DNA from: Rhodocyclaceae bacterium
GTDB lineage: Bacteria > Pseudomonadota > Gammaproteobacteria > Burkholderiales > Rhodocyclaceae
Direction of reading: 5' to 3'
DNA length: 64,000 nt
Assembly (NCBI GenBank): GCA_030824275.1
Contig: JAVBXY010000009.1
Location: 150,207-214,206 of the forward strand
Both the position numbers and the translations under genes were made by a program. The notes beneath the pieces were generated by a model, which saw only the letters and a program-made list of their open reading frames with translations, made no database searches and had not been told where the DNA came from. This document shows positions 55,569 to 64,000 of the stretch, in pieces (the first letter of the stretch is position 1; every line of letters begins with the position of its first letter).

Positions 55569-58103
55569 CTACGTAATCGGTCCCTGGGACAGACTGAAAC
55601 TGAAGGTGGCACCCTTACCCGGTGCGGCATCTGCCCAGATTTTCCCGCCATGGCGGCGCACCACCCGCCAGGCCGAGGCCAGGCCGATGCCCGAGCCCTC
55701 GAATTCACTGGGGTTGTGCAGCCGCTGGAAGGGCGAGAACAGCTTGCTGGCGTAGGTCATGTCGAAGCCGGCACCATTGTCGCGGACCTGGAAGATACGG
55801 CCTTCGGGCCGTTCCTCGACGCCGAAGGTGATCGCCGGGCTGGCGGTCTTGCCGGTGTATTTCCAGGCATTGCCGAGCAGGTTTTCCAGCAACACGCGCA
55901 GCAACTGGGGATCGCCCACCGCCCGGCAGTTCTCGGCGATATCGACACTGACGTTGCGGTCCGGCTGTGCGACCCGGAGGTTGGCAATCACTTCGGTGGC
56001 AATGGCTGACAGGTCTACGCCCTGCCCTTTCATCTCCTGGCGGGTGACGCGGGATAATTCCAGCAGGTCGTCGATCAGCGTGCCCATGCGCTGGCTGGCG
56101 CGGCGGACGCGGGCGAGGTATTCGCGGCCCTGCTCGTCGAGGGTTTTGTCGTATTCCTCCTGCAACAGGCGTGAGAAGCCGTCGATGCCGCGCAGGGGTG
56201 CCCGCAGGTCGTGGGAGATGGAGTAGGCGAAGGATTCCAGCTCATGGTTGGCCTCGGTCAGTTCCAGGGTGCGCTGTTTGACCCGTTCCTCGAGTTGGCT
56301 GTTGAGCAGGCGAATTTCCTCCTCGGTCCGCCGGCGGTCGGTGATGTCGTGGATCAGCGAGATTACGCAATGCTCATCACCGAAATCGACGAACTCCGCC
56401 GAGACGATGCAGTGACGCAGATCGCCCTGACGGGTTCGCAGGCTGGTCTCGAAGTCGCGCACGGCCCCCTCGCTGCGCAGGGTCTCGATCCAGCGTGCGC
56501 GGTCGGCAAGATTCGGCCAGATCCCGATCGCCATGGCGGTGGTGGTGAGTGCCTCGCTGCGTTCCCAGCCGAACAGGCGGGTGAAGGCCGCGTTGACGTC
56601 GATGTAGGCACCATCCTTGACGCGGCTGATGATGGTGGCCGCCGGGCTGGCGCGAAAGACGCGGCGGAAGCGCTCCTCGCTCTGGCGCAGGCTCTGTTCC
56701 GTGCGCCGGCGCTCGGTGATGTCATTGACGTAGACCAGCACATGCTCTTCGCCATTGATGATGACCTGCTCTGATGAGGCCAGCACCGTGCGCAATTCAC
56801 CCGATTTGGTCAGCAGTACATGCTCGTATTCCCGGGTATGACCGTTGTCGATATGCAATCGGTCGATCCAGCGCTGGCGGGCTTCCTGAGATGGCCACAG
56901 GCCGATCTCGACCGTGGTGTGGCCGATGACTTCTTCGCGCGTCCAGCCGAACTGTTCGAGATAGGCATTGTTGATATCCACGCACAAGCCGTCCGACACC
57001 CGCGTGATCGAGATGGCGATGGGGCTGGCATGGAAGACCTGAGAGAATTTGTTTTCCGAGTGCAGCAATTCGTCGAGGGCGCTCTTGCGCTCGGAGATGT
57101 CGGCGACGATGACCAGGATGCTGGCGACGGGATCGTCGGGCATCACCGCGATGGTGGTTTCCACCTGCCGACGCCCCCCGACCTTGGTCAGCATCGCGAT
57201 GTCGTAGCGGTTGTCGAACACCTCGCCGCGCAGCCGGCGCATGTGGTTCGCCGCTACCCGCTCGCGATCATCGGGATGCGTCAGCTGGATGTAGCTGGGG
57301 AAGGCAAGGATTTCCTCGCGGCTGTAGCCGAACATGCTGCAGATCGCATCGTTGGCGTAGGTGATGCGACCGTTGCGGATGATGAACAGGCCGAGCCCGG
57401 CGGCCGACTGGGCGTCGAGCAGGGTGCGGTACTGCACGGTCTGTCGCGCCAGTTCAGCTTCGCGCTGTTCGATGGCCGTGACCTTGTCTGCCAGCTCCCG
57501 GCTCAGGCGGCGGATGTGCCGCAGGCGGTCTTCGTAGGCGCGCACTGAAAAGCGGACGAAGCTTACCGTGGCGATCACCAGCATGCTGTGGATCACCCAC
57601 TGCCATAGCGGCGGTGGCGGTGACTGGGAAATCAGACCACGGGCGCCGGCAACGACGAGGCCGAGTTCGAGCAGGATGGTAGCCGCGCCCAGGATGGCGG
57701 CAGTACCCATGCCGAGTACCCAGCCACCGACCGCGATGATCAATGGGAAGCCGAAAAGACTGGCAGTGAACACGCCACCGTTGATGGTGCTGTTGGCCGC
57801 GATCACCAGCCAACTGCCGAAGATGGTGATGCGCACTGCCGTCTGCATGCGCTTGTGGTGGGCAAACCAGAGGGCGATGCCTGCGGTCGGCACCATCAGC
57901 AGGACGGAAATGCCGCGCCGGCTCTCGCCGGAGGCGAAGAAGGGTTGCAAGACCACGATCACCAGCGCCATGCCCAAGAGAATGCGCAGGCCGAGCTGGA
58001 ACAGGCGGCGGTTGCTGTCGTCCAGCAGTGACAGGATCTGTGGCTCGTCGTCGGGCGCGGGATTGGCCACGCGGCATGCTCCGGGCGATGGAAGAACGGC
58101 CAT
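55569..58103 (-). CDS. Membrane sensor histidine kinase with three PAS domains
   Basis: 844 residues. About five or six hydrophobic segments (residues 35-190), a short coiled coil ([20 protein letters not shown]), then three PAS domains in a row, then HisKA with [19 protein letters not shown] and HATPase with the N box [14 protein letters not shown] and GSGIGLA. It phosphorylates an unknown response regulator; none is adjacent. The start at 58103 leaves a 45-bp divergent gap to uvrD. Confidence 0.92.
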   Translation of the reverse strand: MAVLPSPGACRVANPAPDDEPQILSLLDDSNRRLFQLGLRILLGMALVIVVLQPFFASGESRRGISVLLMVPTAGIALWFAHHKRMQTAVRITIFGSWLVIAANSTINGGVFTASLFGFPLIIAVGGWVLGMGTAAILGAATILLELGLVVAGARGLISQSPPPPLWQWVIHSMLVIATVSFVRFSVRAYEDRLRHIRRLSRELADKVTAIEQREAELARQTVQYRTLLDAQSAAGLGLFIIRNGRITYANDAICSMFGYSREEILAFPSYIQLTHPDDRERVAANHMRRLRGEVFDNRYDIAMLTKVGGRRQVETTIAVMPDDPVASILVIVADISERKSALDELLHSENKFSQVFHASPIAISITRVSDGLCVDINNAYLEQFGWTREEVIGHTTVEIGLWPSQEARQRWIDRLHIDNGHTREYEHVLLTKSGELRTVLASSEQVIINGEEHVLVYVNDITERRRTEQSLRQSEERFRRVFRASPAATIISRVKDGAYIDVNAAFTRLFGWERSEALTTTAMAIGIWPNLADRARWIETLRSEGAVRDFETSLRTRQGDLRHCIVSAEFVDFGDEHCVISLIHDITDRRRTEEEIRLLNSQLEERVKQRTLELTEANHELESFAYSISHDLRAPLRGIDGFSRLLQEEYDKTLDEQGREYLARVRRASQRMGTLIDDLLELSRVTRQEMKGQGVDLSAIATEVIANLRVAQPDRNVSVDIAENCRAVGDPQLLRVLLENLLGNAWKYTGKTASPAITFGVEERPEGRIFQVRDNGAGFDMTYASKLFSPFQRLHNPSEFEGSGIGLASAWRVVRRHGGKIWADAAPGKGATFSFSLSQGPIT

Positions 58104-58148
58104 TCTAAGCGGTCGATATAATCGACGCATCCCTAACCTGTGCCGCCC

Positions 58149-60317
58149 ATGAATCCCCTGCTTGCCAATCTCAACGAGCCCCAGCTCGCTGCCGTCACGC
58201 TGCCCGCCGTCCATGCGCTGATTCTCGCCGGCGCCGGTTCCGGCAAGACCCGCGTGCTGACCACCCGCATCGCCTGGTTGATTTCCACCAGCCAGGTCTC
58301 GCCGCCGGGCATCCTCGCCGTCACCTTCACCAACAAGGCGGCCAAGGAAATGCTCACCCGCTTGGCCGGCATGTTGCCGATCAATGTGAAAGGCATGTGG
58401 ATCGGCACCTTTCATGGCCTGTGCAACCGCCTGCTGCGCGCCCACCATCGCGACGCCGGCCTGCCGCAACTGTTCCAGATCCTCGATTCCGCTGATCAGC
58501 AATCGGCCGTCAAACGCCTGTTGAAATCGTTGAACGTGGACGACGAAAAGTTTCCGCCGCGCGAGCTGTGCCATTTCATCAACGCGCAAAAGGAACAGGG
58601 CCTGCGCCCCGCCGCCGTCGAAGCATGGGACGACTGGACGCGCAAACGTGTCGGCCTCTACGAAGCCTACGAAGCCCAGTGCCAGCGCGAAGGCGTGGTG
58701 GATTTCGCCGAACTGCTGCTGCGCTCCTACGAATTGCTGGAACGCAATGAGCCCCTGCGCCGCCACTATCAGGAGCGCTTCCGTCACATCCTCGTCGACG
58801 AGTTTCAGGACACCAACAAACTGCAATACAAGTGGCTGAGCCTGCTCGCCGGTGGCGGCGCATCGATGTTCGCCGTTGGTGACGACGACCAGTCCATCTA
58901 CGCCTTCCGTGGCGCTGACGTCGGCAACATGCGCGACTTCGAGCGCGAGTTCAAGGTCGACAACCTGATCCGCCTGGAACAGAACTATCGTTCCCACGGC
59001 AACATCCTCGACGCCGCCAACGCCATCATCAAGAACAACCCGAGCCGTCTGGGCAAGAACCTGTGGACCGAGGCCGGCGCCGGCGAGCCGATCCGCGTCT
59101 ATGAGGCCTATTCCGATCTCGACGAAGCCCGCTTCATCGCCGAGGAAGTGAAGGCGCTGTCCCGCGACGGCCATGCCCGCGCCGAAATTGCACTGCTCTA
59201 CCGCAGCAATGCCCAATCGCGGGCGCTGGAACACGCCCTGTTCAGTGCCGGCCTGCCCTACCGCGTGTATGGCGGCCTGCGCTTCTTCGAGCGGGCCGAG
59301 GTCAAGCATGCCCTCGCCTATCTGCGCCTGATCGCCAACACCGACGACGACACCGCCTTCGCCCGGGTGGTGAATTTCCCCACGCGCGGCATCGGCGCCC
59401 GTAGTCTGGAGAGTTTGCAGGACGCCGCCAAGGCCGCCAATTCGAGCCTGCATGCTGCCATCGCGCAAGTCAGCGGCGCCGGCGGCGTCAAACTCAAGGC
59501 CTTCGCCGAACTCATCCTCAAGCTGCGCGATGCCGCGCATCTGCCGCTGCCGGAACTGGTCGATCACGTCATCGAACTTTCCGGCCTGCGTGCGCATTAC
59601 CAGAACGAGAAGGAAGGCCAGGAACGTCTCGCCAACCTCGACGAACTCATCAACGCTGCCGCCAGCTTCGTCGCCGAGGAAGGCGTCGCCAATGAAGAGG
59701 GCGAGTTGTCTTCGGAGCTCGCCTCCTTCCTCGCCCACGCCTCGCTGGAGGCCGGCGAACATCAGGCCGGCGAGGGCGACGACGCCCTGCAATTGATGAC
59801 GGTGCATTCGGCCAAGGGCCTGGAATTCAACATCGTCTTCATCTGCGGACTGGAGGAAGGCCTGTTCCCCCACGAGAACGCCATCAGCGAAGAGAAGGGC
59901 CTGGAGGAAGAGCGCCGCCTCATGTACGTGGCTCTCACCCGCGCTCGCCAGCGGTTGTATCTGGCCTTCGCCCAGACCCGCATGCTGCACGGCCAGACGC
60001 GCTACAACCTGCCCTCGCGTTTCCTCGATGAAGTGCCGGAGGAACTGCTCAAGTGGCTCACGCCGCGCGCCGGCAAACAAGGATTCGCCGTCCCGTCAGC
60101 GCCGACTTTTTCCAATGGTGATGCAATGCCGCGCCGCCGCGAATCGTCTTCGGGCAGCGGCTTTCGTATTGGCCAGAGCGTCACCCACGCCAAGTTCGGC
60201 CTCGGCGTCATCGTCAATGCCGAAGGCGGCGGGTCCGATGCCCGTGTGCAGGTTAACTTCGGCACCGCCGGCATGAAATGGCTGGCGCTTTCCGTGGCAA
60301 AACTGGAGGCAGCATGA
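58149..60317 (+). CDS. uvrD: UvrD-type DNA helicase II
   Basis: 722 residues, superfamily 1A helicase: Walker [11 protein letters not shown], motif [22 protein letters not shown], and [13 protein letters not shown]. The C-terminal Tudor-like domain ([17 protein letters not shown]) identifies UvrD rather than Rep. It acts in nucleotide-excision and mismatch repair. A 24-bp repeat copy encodes AVPSAPTF in the linker before the Tudor domain. A GTG at 58140 is an alternative start. Confidence 0.95.
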   Translation: MNPLLANLNEPQLAAVTLPAVHALILAGAGSGKTRVLTTRIAWLISTSQVSPPGILAVTFTNKAAKEMLTRLAGMLPINVKGMWIGTFHGLCNRLLRAHHRDAGLPQLFQILDSADQQSAVKRLLKSLNVDDEKFPPRELCHFINAQKEQGLRPAAVEAWDDWTRKRVGLYEAYEAQCQREGVVDFAELLLRSYELLERNEPLRRHYQERFRHILVDEFQDTNKLQYKWLSLLAGGGASMFAVGDDDQSIYAFRGADVGNMRDFEREFKVDNLIRLEQNYRSHGNILDAANAIIKNNPSRLGKNLWTEAGAGEPIRVYEAYSDLDEARFIAEEVKALSRDGHARAEIALLYRSNAQSRALEHALFSAGLPYRVYGGLRFFERAEVKHALAYLRLIANTDDDTAFARVVNFPTRGIGARSLESLQDAAKAANSSLHAAIAQVSGAGGVKLKAFAELILKLRDAAHLPLPELVDHVIELSGLRAHYQNEKEGQERLANLDELINAAASFVAEEGVANEEGELSSELASFLAHASLEAGEHQAGEGDDALQLMTVHSAKGLEFNIVFICGLEEGLFPHENAISEEKGLEEERRLMYVALTRARQRLYLAFAQTRMLHGQTRYNLPSRFLDEVPEELLKWLTPRAGKQGFAVPSAPTFSNGDAMPRRRESSSGSGFRIGQSVTHAKFGLGVIVNAEGGGSDARVQVNFGTAGMKWLALSVAKLEAA
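60087..60110 (+). repeat. 24-bp dispersed repeat, copy 12 (uvrD linker)
   Basis: GCCGTCCCG then TCAGCGCCGACTTTT, the same variant as copy 1. Same sense as uvrD, read as AVPSAPTF. Confidence 0.87.
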
Positions 60318-61096
60318 GCACCATCCGTGTGAGCGACATTGATGTCCATTACCTTGTGGAAGGCAGCGGCCCTTGGGTCACGCTGTCCCATTCGCTGACC
60401 ACCGACCTCAGCATGTGGGACCCGCTGGCTGCTGCGCTGAAGAAGGACTACACCGTCCTGCGCTACGACACGCGCGGTCATGGTGGTACCAGCGCGCCGG
60501 ACGGCGCCTACAGCTTCGACATGCTGGTGACCGACGTGCTCGGCCTGTGGGACGCGCTGAAAATCGAGCGCAGCCATTTCGTCGGTCTCTCCATGGGCGG
60601 CATGATCGGCCAGCATCTGGCCCTGGCTGCGCCGCAACGCCTGGGCAAGCTGGTGATCGCCAATTCCTCGAGCCGCATCCCGCCGGAAACCGGCGCGATC
60701 TGGGACGAACGCATCGCCCAGGCGCAGGCGCAGGGCACCGCCTCCCTGGCTGAGGCGACGCTGGGCCGTTGGTTCACGCCGCCCTTTCGCGCCGCCCAGC
60801 CGGCGCTGATGGCCCGCATCGCCGCGCTGATCGGCGGCACGCCCGTCGCCGGCTATGTCGGCTGCGGCGAAGCCATCCGTCGCCTCGACATCACCGAGCG
60901 CCTCGGCGCCATCGTCAAGCCGACTCTGGTCATCGTCGGCGCTGACGACCCCGGTACGCCGCCGGCGGTGAGCGAAGTCATTGCCCGCGCCATTCCCGGT
61001 GCGCGCCTTGAAATCATCCCCTCCGCATCGCATATCTCCTGCCTCGAACAGCCGGAAGTTTTCAATCGGCTGGTGGCGGACTTCCTCGGGAGCTGA
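60314..61096 (+). CDS. Alpha/beta hydrolase, enol-lactonase-like
   Basis: 260 residues with nucleophile elbow GLSMGGMIG, the Asp segment VGADDPGTPP and the His in SASHISCLEQ. It resembles 3-oxoadipate enol-lactonase, but no other aromatic-degradation genes are here, so the substrate is uncertain. It overlaps the uvrD stop by 4 bp. Confidence 0.88.
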   Translation: MSTIRVSDIDVHYLVEGSGPWVTLSHSLTTDLSMWDPLAAALKKDYTVLRYDTRGHGGTSAPDGAYSFDMLVTDVLGLWDALKIERSHFVGLSMGGMIGQHLALAAPQRLGKLVIANSSSRIPPETGAIWDERIAQAQAQGTASLAEATLGRWFTPPFRAAQPALMARIAALIGGTPVAGYVGCGEAIRRLDITERLGAIVKPTLVIVGADDPGTPPAVSEVIARAIPGARLEIIPSASHISCLEQPEVFNRLVADFLGS

Positions 61097-61098
61097 AC

Positions 61099-61878
61099 AT
61101 GGATCTGGGACTCAAAGGCAAATCGGCGCTGGTCTGCGCTTCCAGCAAGGGCCTCGGCCGTGCCTGCGCCTTCGCCCTCGCCCGCGAGGGTGTGGCGCTC
61201 ACCCTCGTCGCCCGTGGCGTCGAGGCGCTGGAAAAGACCGCCGCCGAGATTCGCGCCGCCACCGGCGTAACGGTGAAAATCGTCACCGCCGACATCGTCA
61301 CCGCCGAAGGCCGCACCGCCGCGCTGGCCGCCTGTCCCACGCCGGACATCCTGGTGAACAATGCCGGCGGCCCACCCCCCGGCGACTTTCGCGACTGGTC
61401 GCGGGACGACTGGATCAAGGCACTGGACGCCAACATGCTGACGCCCATCGAGCTGATCAAGGCCACCGTGGACGCCATGATCGCGCGCAAGTTCGGCCGC
61501 ATCGTGAACATCACCTCCGGTGCCGTGAAGGCACCCAACGACGTGCTCGGCCTGTCCAACGGCGCACGCTCGGGCTTGACGGGTTTCGTCGCCGGCCTGT
61601 CACGCAAGACCGTGCAGCACAACGTCACCATAAACAACCTGCTGCCAGGCTTCTTCGACACCGACCGCATGGCGGTGGTGATCGGCGGCGCAGCGAAAGC
61701 CAAGGGCATTTCCCCCGAGGCGGCGATGGAAGAGCGCGTGGCGACGATTCCCGCCGGTCGCATCGGCGATCCCGAAGAGTTCGGCGCTGCCTGCGCCTGG
61801 CTGTGCTCGACTCAGGCAGGCTTCATCACCGGGCAGAACTGGCTGCTGGATGGTGGGGCGTATCCGGGGACGTTCTAG
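61099..61878 (+). CDS. Short-chain dehydrogenase-like protein lacking the usual Tyr-Lys pair
   Basis: 259 residues with the Rossmann motif ASSKGLGRA and NNAG (VNNAGGPPPGDF). The catalytic Ser is present (NITSGAV), but the YxxxK position reads SNGAR, giving Ser and Arg. An SDR subfamily with this SNGAR pattern is common and may use another mechanism. It starts 2 bp after the hydrolase. Confidence 0.88.
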   Translation: MDLGLKGKSALVCASSKGLGRACAFALAREGVALTLVARGVEALEKTAAEIRAATGVTVKIVTADIVTAEGRTAALAACPTPDILVNNAGGPPPGDFRDWSRDDWIKALDANMLTPIELIKATVDAMIARKFGRIVNITSGAVKAPNDVLGLSNGARSGLTGFVAGLSRKTVQHNVTINNLLPGFFDTDRMAVVIGGAAKAKGISPEAAMEERVATIPAGRIGDPEEFGAACAWLCSTQAGFITGQNWLLDGGAYPGTF

Positions 61879-61918
61879 TAATTCGTGCGGCTCGGTCGCC
61901 GTCCCCCATCCGGGGGAT

Positions 61919-61942
61919 TTCATATCGCCAGGGCCGACTTTC
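61919..61942 (+). repeat. 24-bp dispersed repeat, copy 13 (intergenic, diverged)
   Basis: TCGCCAGGGCCGACTTTC, preceded by TTCATA. In the gap after the SDR gene, with no gene over it. Confidence 0.6.
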
Positions 61943-61977
61943 TGGGGGCCGGATACGGCGCCGACTGACCGCTTCCC

Positions 61978-62469
61978 CTAGCAGGCTTCACCAGATGCTT
62001 TGTCGCATCCAGATTTTGCTAGCCTTCTGATACCTGCTTGTTGGATTGCATCTTGTTCTTTCCGGTCGACGGTAACGGATGTTCCCATCTTTACCAGCAG
62101 ATGATCCGGGTAGTGGTATCCAGTACCTTTGTTGTGGTCGATCATTGCGCCGATACCGCCGCCGATGATGATATTTCCGAACATTGCGTCGGTGGCGCGG
62201 GATACGGCTTTCAACATGCCATCCATCATCCCGGGCTTTTTGCAGACAACGGTCAGATCTTCAGCACTGCGCCGTATGTTTACAAAAGCAGGAGTGCTGG
62301 TGCTCCATTGACCCTTGTCGTTATTCAAGGTGCATTCCGCCTTGTCAATGAGAGTTCCATCTGCTGACGCAGCGCTGACTGATATCGACTGCCTTTCGTT
62401 ACTCGTAATGGAAGCGCATCCGGAAAGGAATGCAAGGACAATGGCGGTAACGGCAATCTTGATGCTCAT
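61978..62469 (-). CDS. Small lipoprotein of unknown function
   Basis: 163 residues with lipobox LSGC (MSIKIAVTAIVLAFLSGC), then ASITSNERQSISVSA, a Cys pair in the body (AECTLNN, TVVCKKPGMM) and a Gly-rich hydrophobic stretch (GNIIIGGGIGAMID). It looks like an envelope lipoprotein. I do not recognise the family. Confidence 0.78.
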   Translation of the reverse strand: MSIKIAVTAIVLAFLSGCASITSNERQSISVSAASADGTLIDKAECTLNNDKGQWSTSTPAFVNIRRSAEDLTVVCKKPGMMDGMLKAVSRATDAMFGNIIIGGGIGAMIDHNKGTGYHYPDHLLVKMGTSVTVDRKEQDAIQQAGIRRLAKSGCDKASGEAC

Positions 62470-62597
62470 GTGGGATTCCTAAGATTTTGGAATAAGAGTC
62501 ACTAAGATACCGGCATATCAAGCGTGGCACAATTGAGCGGAAGTTATATGTTTTTCTTCCTGCCCGACTCAGCTTTACCAGGATTTGACTTTCGGCT

Positions 62598-62860
62598 TCG
62601 CCGTATCGTCAGCGCCGACTTTTTGCGGTGTTCGATCCTTGCCGGGACTCGCCCCGGCGGGCGACCTACTTCTTTGCTGTGCGGCAAAGAAGTAGGCAAG
62701 AAAACGCACCCCGCCGCCCCGGCCTGACCTTGTCAGGCTGCCCTCCCGGAGCAAGGCCCGCCGGGCCGGTGGCTAAACTAGCCGCCGCTGCGCGGCGTCG
62801 TCGGACAACGCCACCGGACTTCCCCCAGTGAACCATGCTCCGCTCGGCGGGACAGAGGGG
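62598..62860 (+). repeat. Left inverted repeat flanking an unknown gene
   Basis: About 263 bp, nearly identical in inverted orientation to 63785-64000 apart from a 47-bp insertion here. The outer end is a 24-bp repeat copy. It contains a perfect 13-bp hairpin (CCTACTTCTTTGC / GCAAAGAAGTAGG, 62668-62699) and ends CGGGACAGAGGGG. Similar sequences with a CTACTTCTTTG hairpin occur in several proteobacterial genomes. Confidence 0.9.
62600..62623 (+). repeat. 24-bp dispersed repeat, copy 14 (outer end of left inverted repeat)
   Basis: GCCGTA then TCGTCAGCGCCGACTTTT. It forms the outermost part of the left long repeat. Confidence 0.9.
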
Positions 62861-63103
62861 AATATCTCACTGCGCAACCGGCAGTGGATTTACAAACCCG
62901 GATCGAATATCTTGGAAGCATTTCCAACCTGAACGTCGAACCCCTTGACGCCGGAAGCGAGAGAAGTTTTAGGTGCTACTGAATTTCAGTAACTGATTGA
63001 TGGGCATGGGTATGTTGTTCTCTATTTTGTATGCTAGGCGCGATTGATGGATTGTTTTCCATCTTGTCGGCGCCAGACTTTGCGTAAATCGTCGAAAAAT
63101 AAA

Positions 63104-63655
63104 ATGATCGAGTCCAGCTATTGGCGCACCGAATTGAGGAACGATCTCGCTTGGCGCAAGAGTCACCGGGCATATCGCAGGTGGTCTGAGAAGCAGCAGG
63201 TCCTCTTCGAGCGAAAGTTGATGCTGGTTGCTTTTCAGGTCCGCTCACTTCTGGAGCGACCGAAAGTTAACGATCATGCCCGCAGCACCGGCATGTCGGT
63301 CTTGCGTTTCAAGAAGACCGGCGACCATCCATTTACGGCTATGGGCTCGGGCTGGCCCCATGGTCGGTTCGATATGGAACATCCCGAGGCATCCGTCCTC
63401 TCCGCTCATGACGTGTGCAATCAACTCATCCACTACTGCTGGATGCAAACTTTGCCAGAAAGCCGAGCCTTTGTTTCGATGCTTGTATTTTCTGACTACC
63501 AGCGTCACAAGTGGGCCTACGAGTTTCGAATCGAAGACCTATTGCAGTTGTTCCGTGTGTTTGCCAATGATTCTTCTGCCATCGTGAGCATGGAATCTCA
63601 ATGGGATGACAAAAGGCAGGACTACATTGTTACGAGATCGTGGGGGCCTAGGTGA
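63104..63655 (+). CDS. Unknown protein between long inverted repeats
   Basis: 183 residues from MIESSYWRTELRND; a longer start at 63044 is possible. The sequence is rich in aromatic and charged residues (KSHRAYRRWSEKQQVLFERK, RIEDLLQLFRVF) with no signal or membrane segment and no motif I recognise. It is more AT-rich than the backbone. It is the only gene between two long inverted repeats, so it may be cargo. The stretch 62861-63103 holds nothing else I can support. Confidence 0.6.
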   Translation: MIESSYWRTELRNDLAWRKSHRAYRRWSEKQQVLFERKLMLVAFQVRSLLERPKVNDHARSTGMSVLRFKKTGDHPFTAMGSGWPHGRFDMEHPEASVLSAHDVCNQLIHYCWMQTLPESRAFVSMLVFSDYQRHKWAYEFRIEDLLQLFRVFANDSSAIVSMESQWDDKRQDYIVTRSWGPR

Positions 63656-63784
63656 CTCGACGGCTAACCCATCATTCCATCGGCGTTTCGCGATAATGTC
63701 GCGCAGCGCCAGTGAATTCAGACGTAAGGAATCAGCTTCAATTCATTTTTGGCACAGTCGGTTGGTCAGCCGCTGGTTTTCCTC

Positions 63785-64000
63785 CCCCTCTGTCCCGCCG
63801 AGCGGAGCATGGTTCGCTGGGGGAAGTCCGGTGGCGTTGTCCGACGACGACGCGCAGCGGCGGCTAGTTTAGCCACCGGCCCGGCGGGGTGCGTTTTCTT
63901 GCCTACTTCTTTGCCGCACAGCAAAGAAGTAGGTCGCCCGCCGGGGCGAGTCCCGGCAAGGATCGAACACCGCAAAAAGTCGGCGCTGACGATACGGCGA
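63785..64000 (-). repeat. Right inverted repeat (reaches the window edge)
   Basis: 216 bp, the inverse of 62598-62860 without the 47-bp insertion. It contains the same 13-bp hairpin and ends at the window edge with a 24-bp repeat copy, so it may continue beyond. The stretch 63656-63784 has no gene. Confidence 0.9.
63975..63998 (-). repeat. 24-bp dispersed repeat, copy 15 (outer end of right inverted repeat)
   Basis: Minus-strand GCCGTA then TCGTCAGCGCCGACTTTT, identical to copy 14 in inverted orientation. Confidence 0.9.

Noticed and set aside
58104..60080. Minus-strand open frame extending the histidine kinase to 1503 residues
   Set aside because: The extra N-terminal 659 codons are antisense to uvrD, with low-complexity composition; the kinase starts at 58103.
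62668..62699. CRISPR or integron interpretation of the hairpin repeats
   Set aside because: There is one hairpin per long repeat, no array of spacers, no cas or integron integrase gene.

Overview
The window is GC-rich chromosomal DNA from a nitrogen-fixing betaproteobacterium. The nif gene content and order, the rpsU-yqeY-dnaG-rpoD operon and the betaproteobacterial small proteins suggest Rhodocyclales (Azospira, Dechloromonas or Azonexus-like). No rRNA gene is present, so this placement is inference.

Layout. 3-632: start of an HD-GYP response regulator cut by the window edge. 723-12175: a nif region in three NifA/sigma54 units: nifE-nif11; nifN-nifX-rseC-like-DUF269-CCE_0567-fdxB plus two small unknown genes; and iscA-nifU-nifS. 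nifE and nifN, normally adjacent, are separated by a block of three minus-strand genes (chemotaxis receptor, patatin lipoprotein, secreted Cys-rich protein). Each nif unit carries its own -24/-12 promoter and a NifA site, all three sharing TTTGCGACA. 12190-14950: a Slam-like (type XI secretion) outer-membrane protein and its probable FecR/beta-barrel cargo. 14972-15823: a globin with Cys in place of the proximal His, and a small Cys-rich protein.

15832-21070: an integrative element in a tRNA-Met(CAT) gene, bounded by a 45-bp direct repeat. It carries a tyrosine integrase, an AlpA-like HTH protein, a filamentous-phage RstA-type replication protein and a large GHKL ATPase with a possible nuclease C-terminus, which is a candidate defence gene. 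21026-25991: tRNA and the macromolecular-synthesis operon. 26229-36256: EF-hand protein, then a pbpC/glycosyltransferase/alpha-2-macroglobulin operon and a second member of the secreted Cys-rich family. 36377-61878: housekeeping genes (tsaD, plsY, folB, ybaK, xerD, ogt, proA, holA, lptE, leuS, uvrD), a TAXI-TRAP transporter, a CoA-transferase operon, a FecR-SPOR protein and a three-PAS histidine kinase. 61978-64000: a lipoprotein, then an unknown gene flanked by ~216-263-bp inverted repeats.

The most unusual signal is a 24-bp dispersed sequence (core TCGYCAGCGCCGACTTTT) present at least 15 times. Twelve copies lie on the same strand, ten lie inside conserved protein-coding genes, and none lies in the integrative element. 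On minus-strand genes it usually reads as KVGAGDTAI; in two genes read in the other sense it gives SAPTF or PAPTF. Two copies form the outer ends of the inverted repeats at the right edge, and two sit between a NifA site and a sigma54 promoter.
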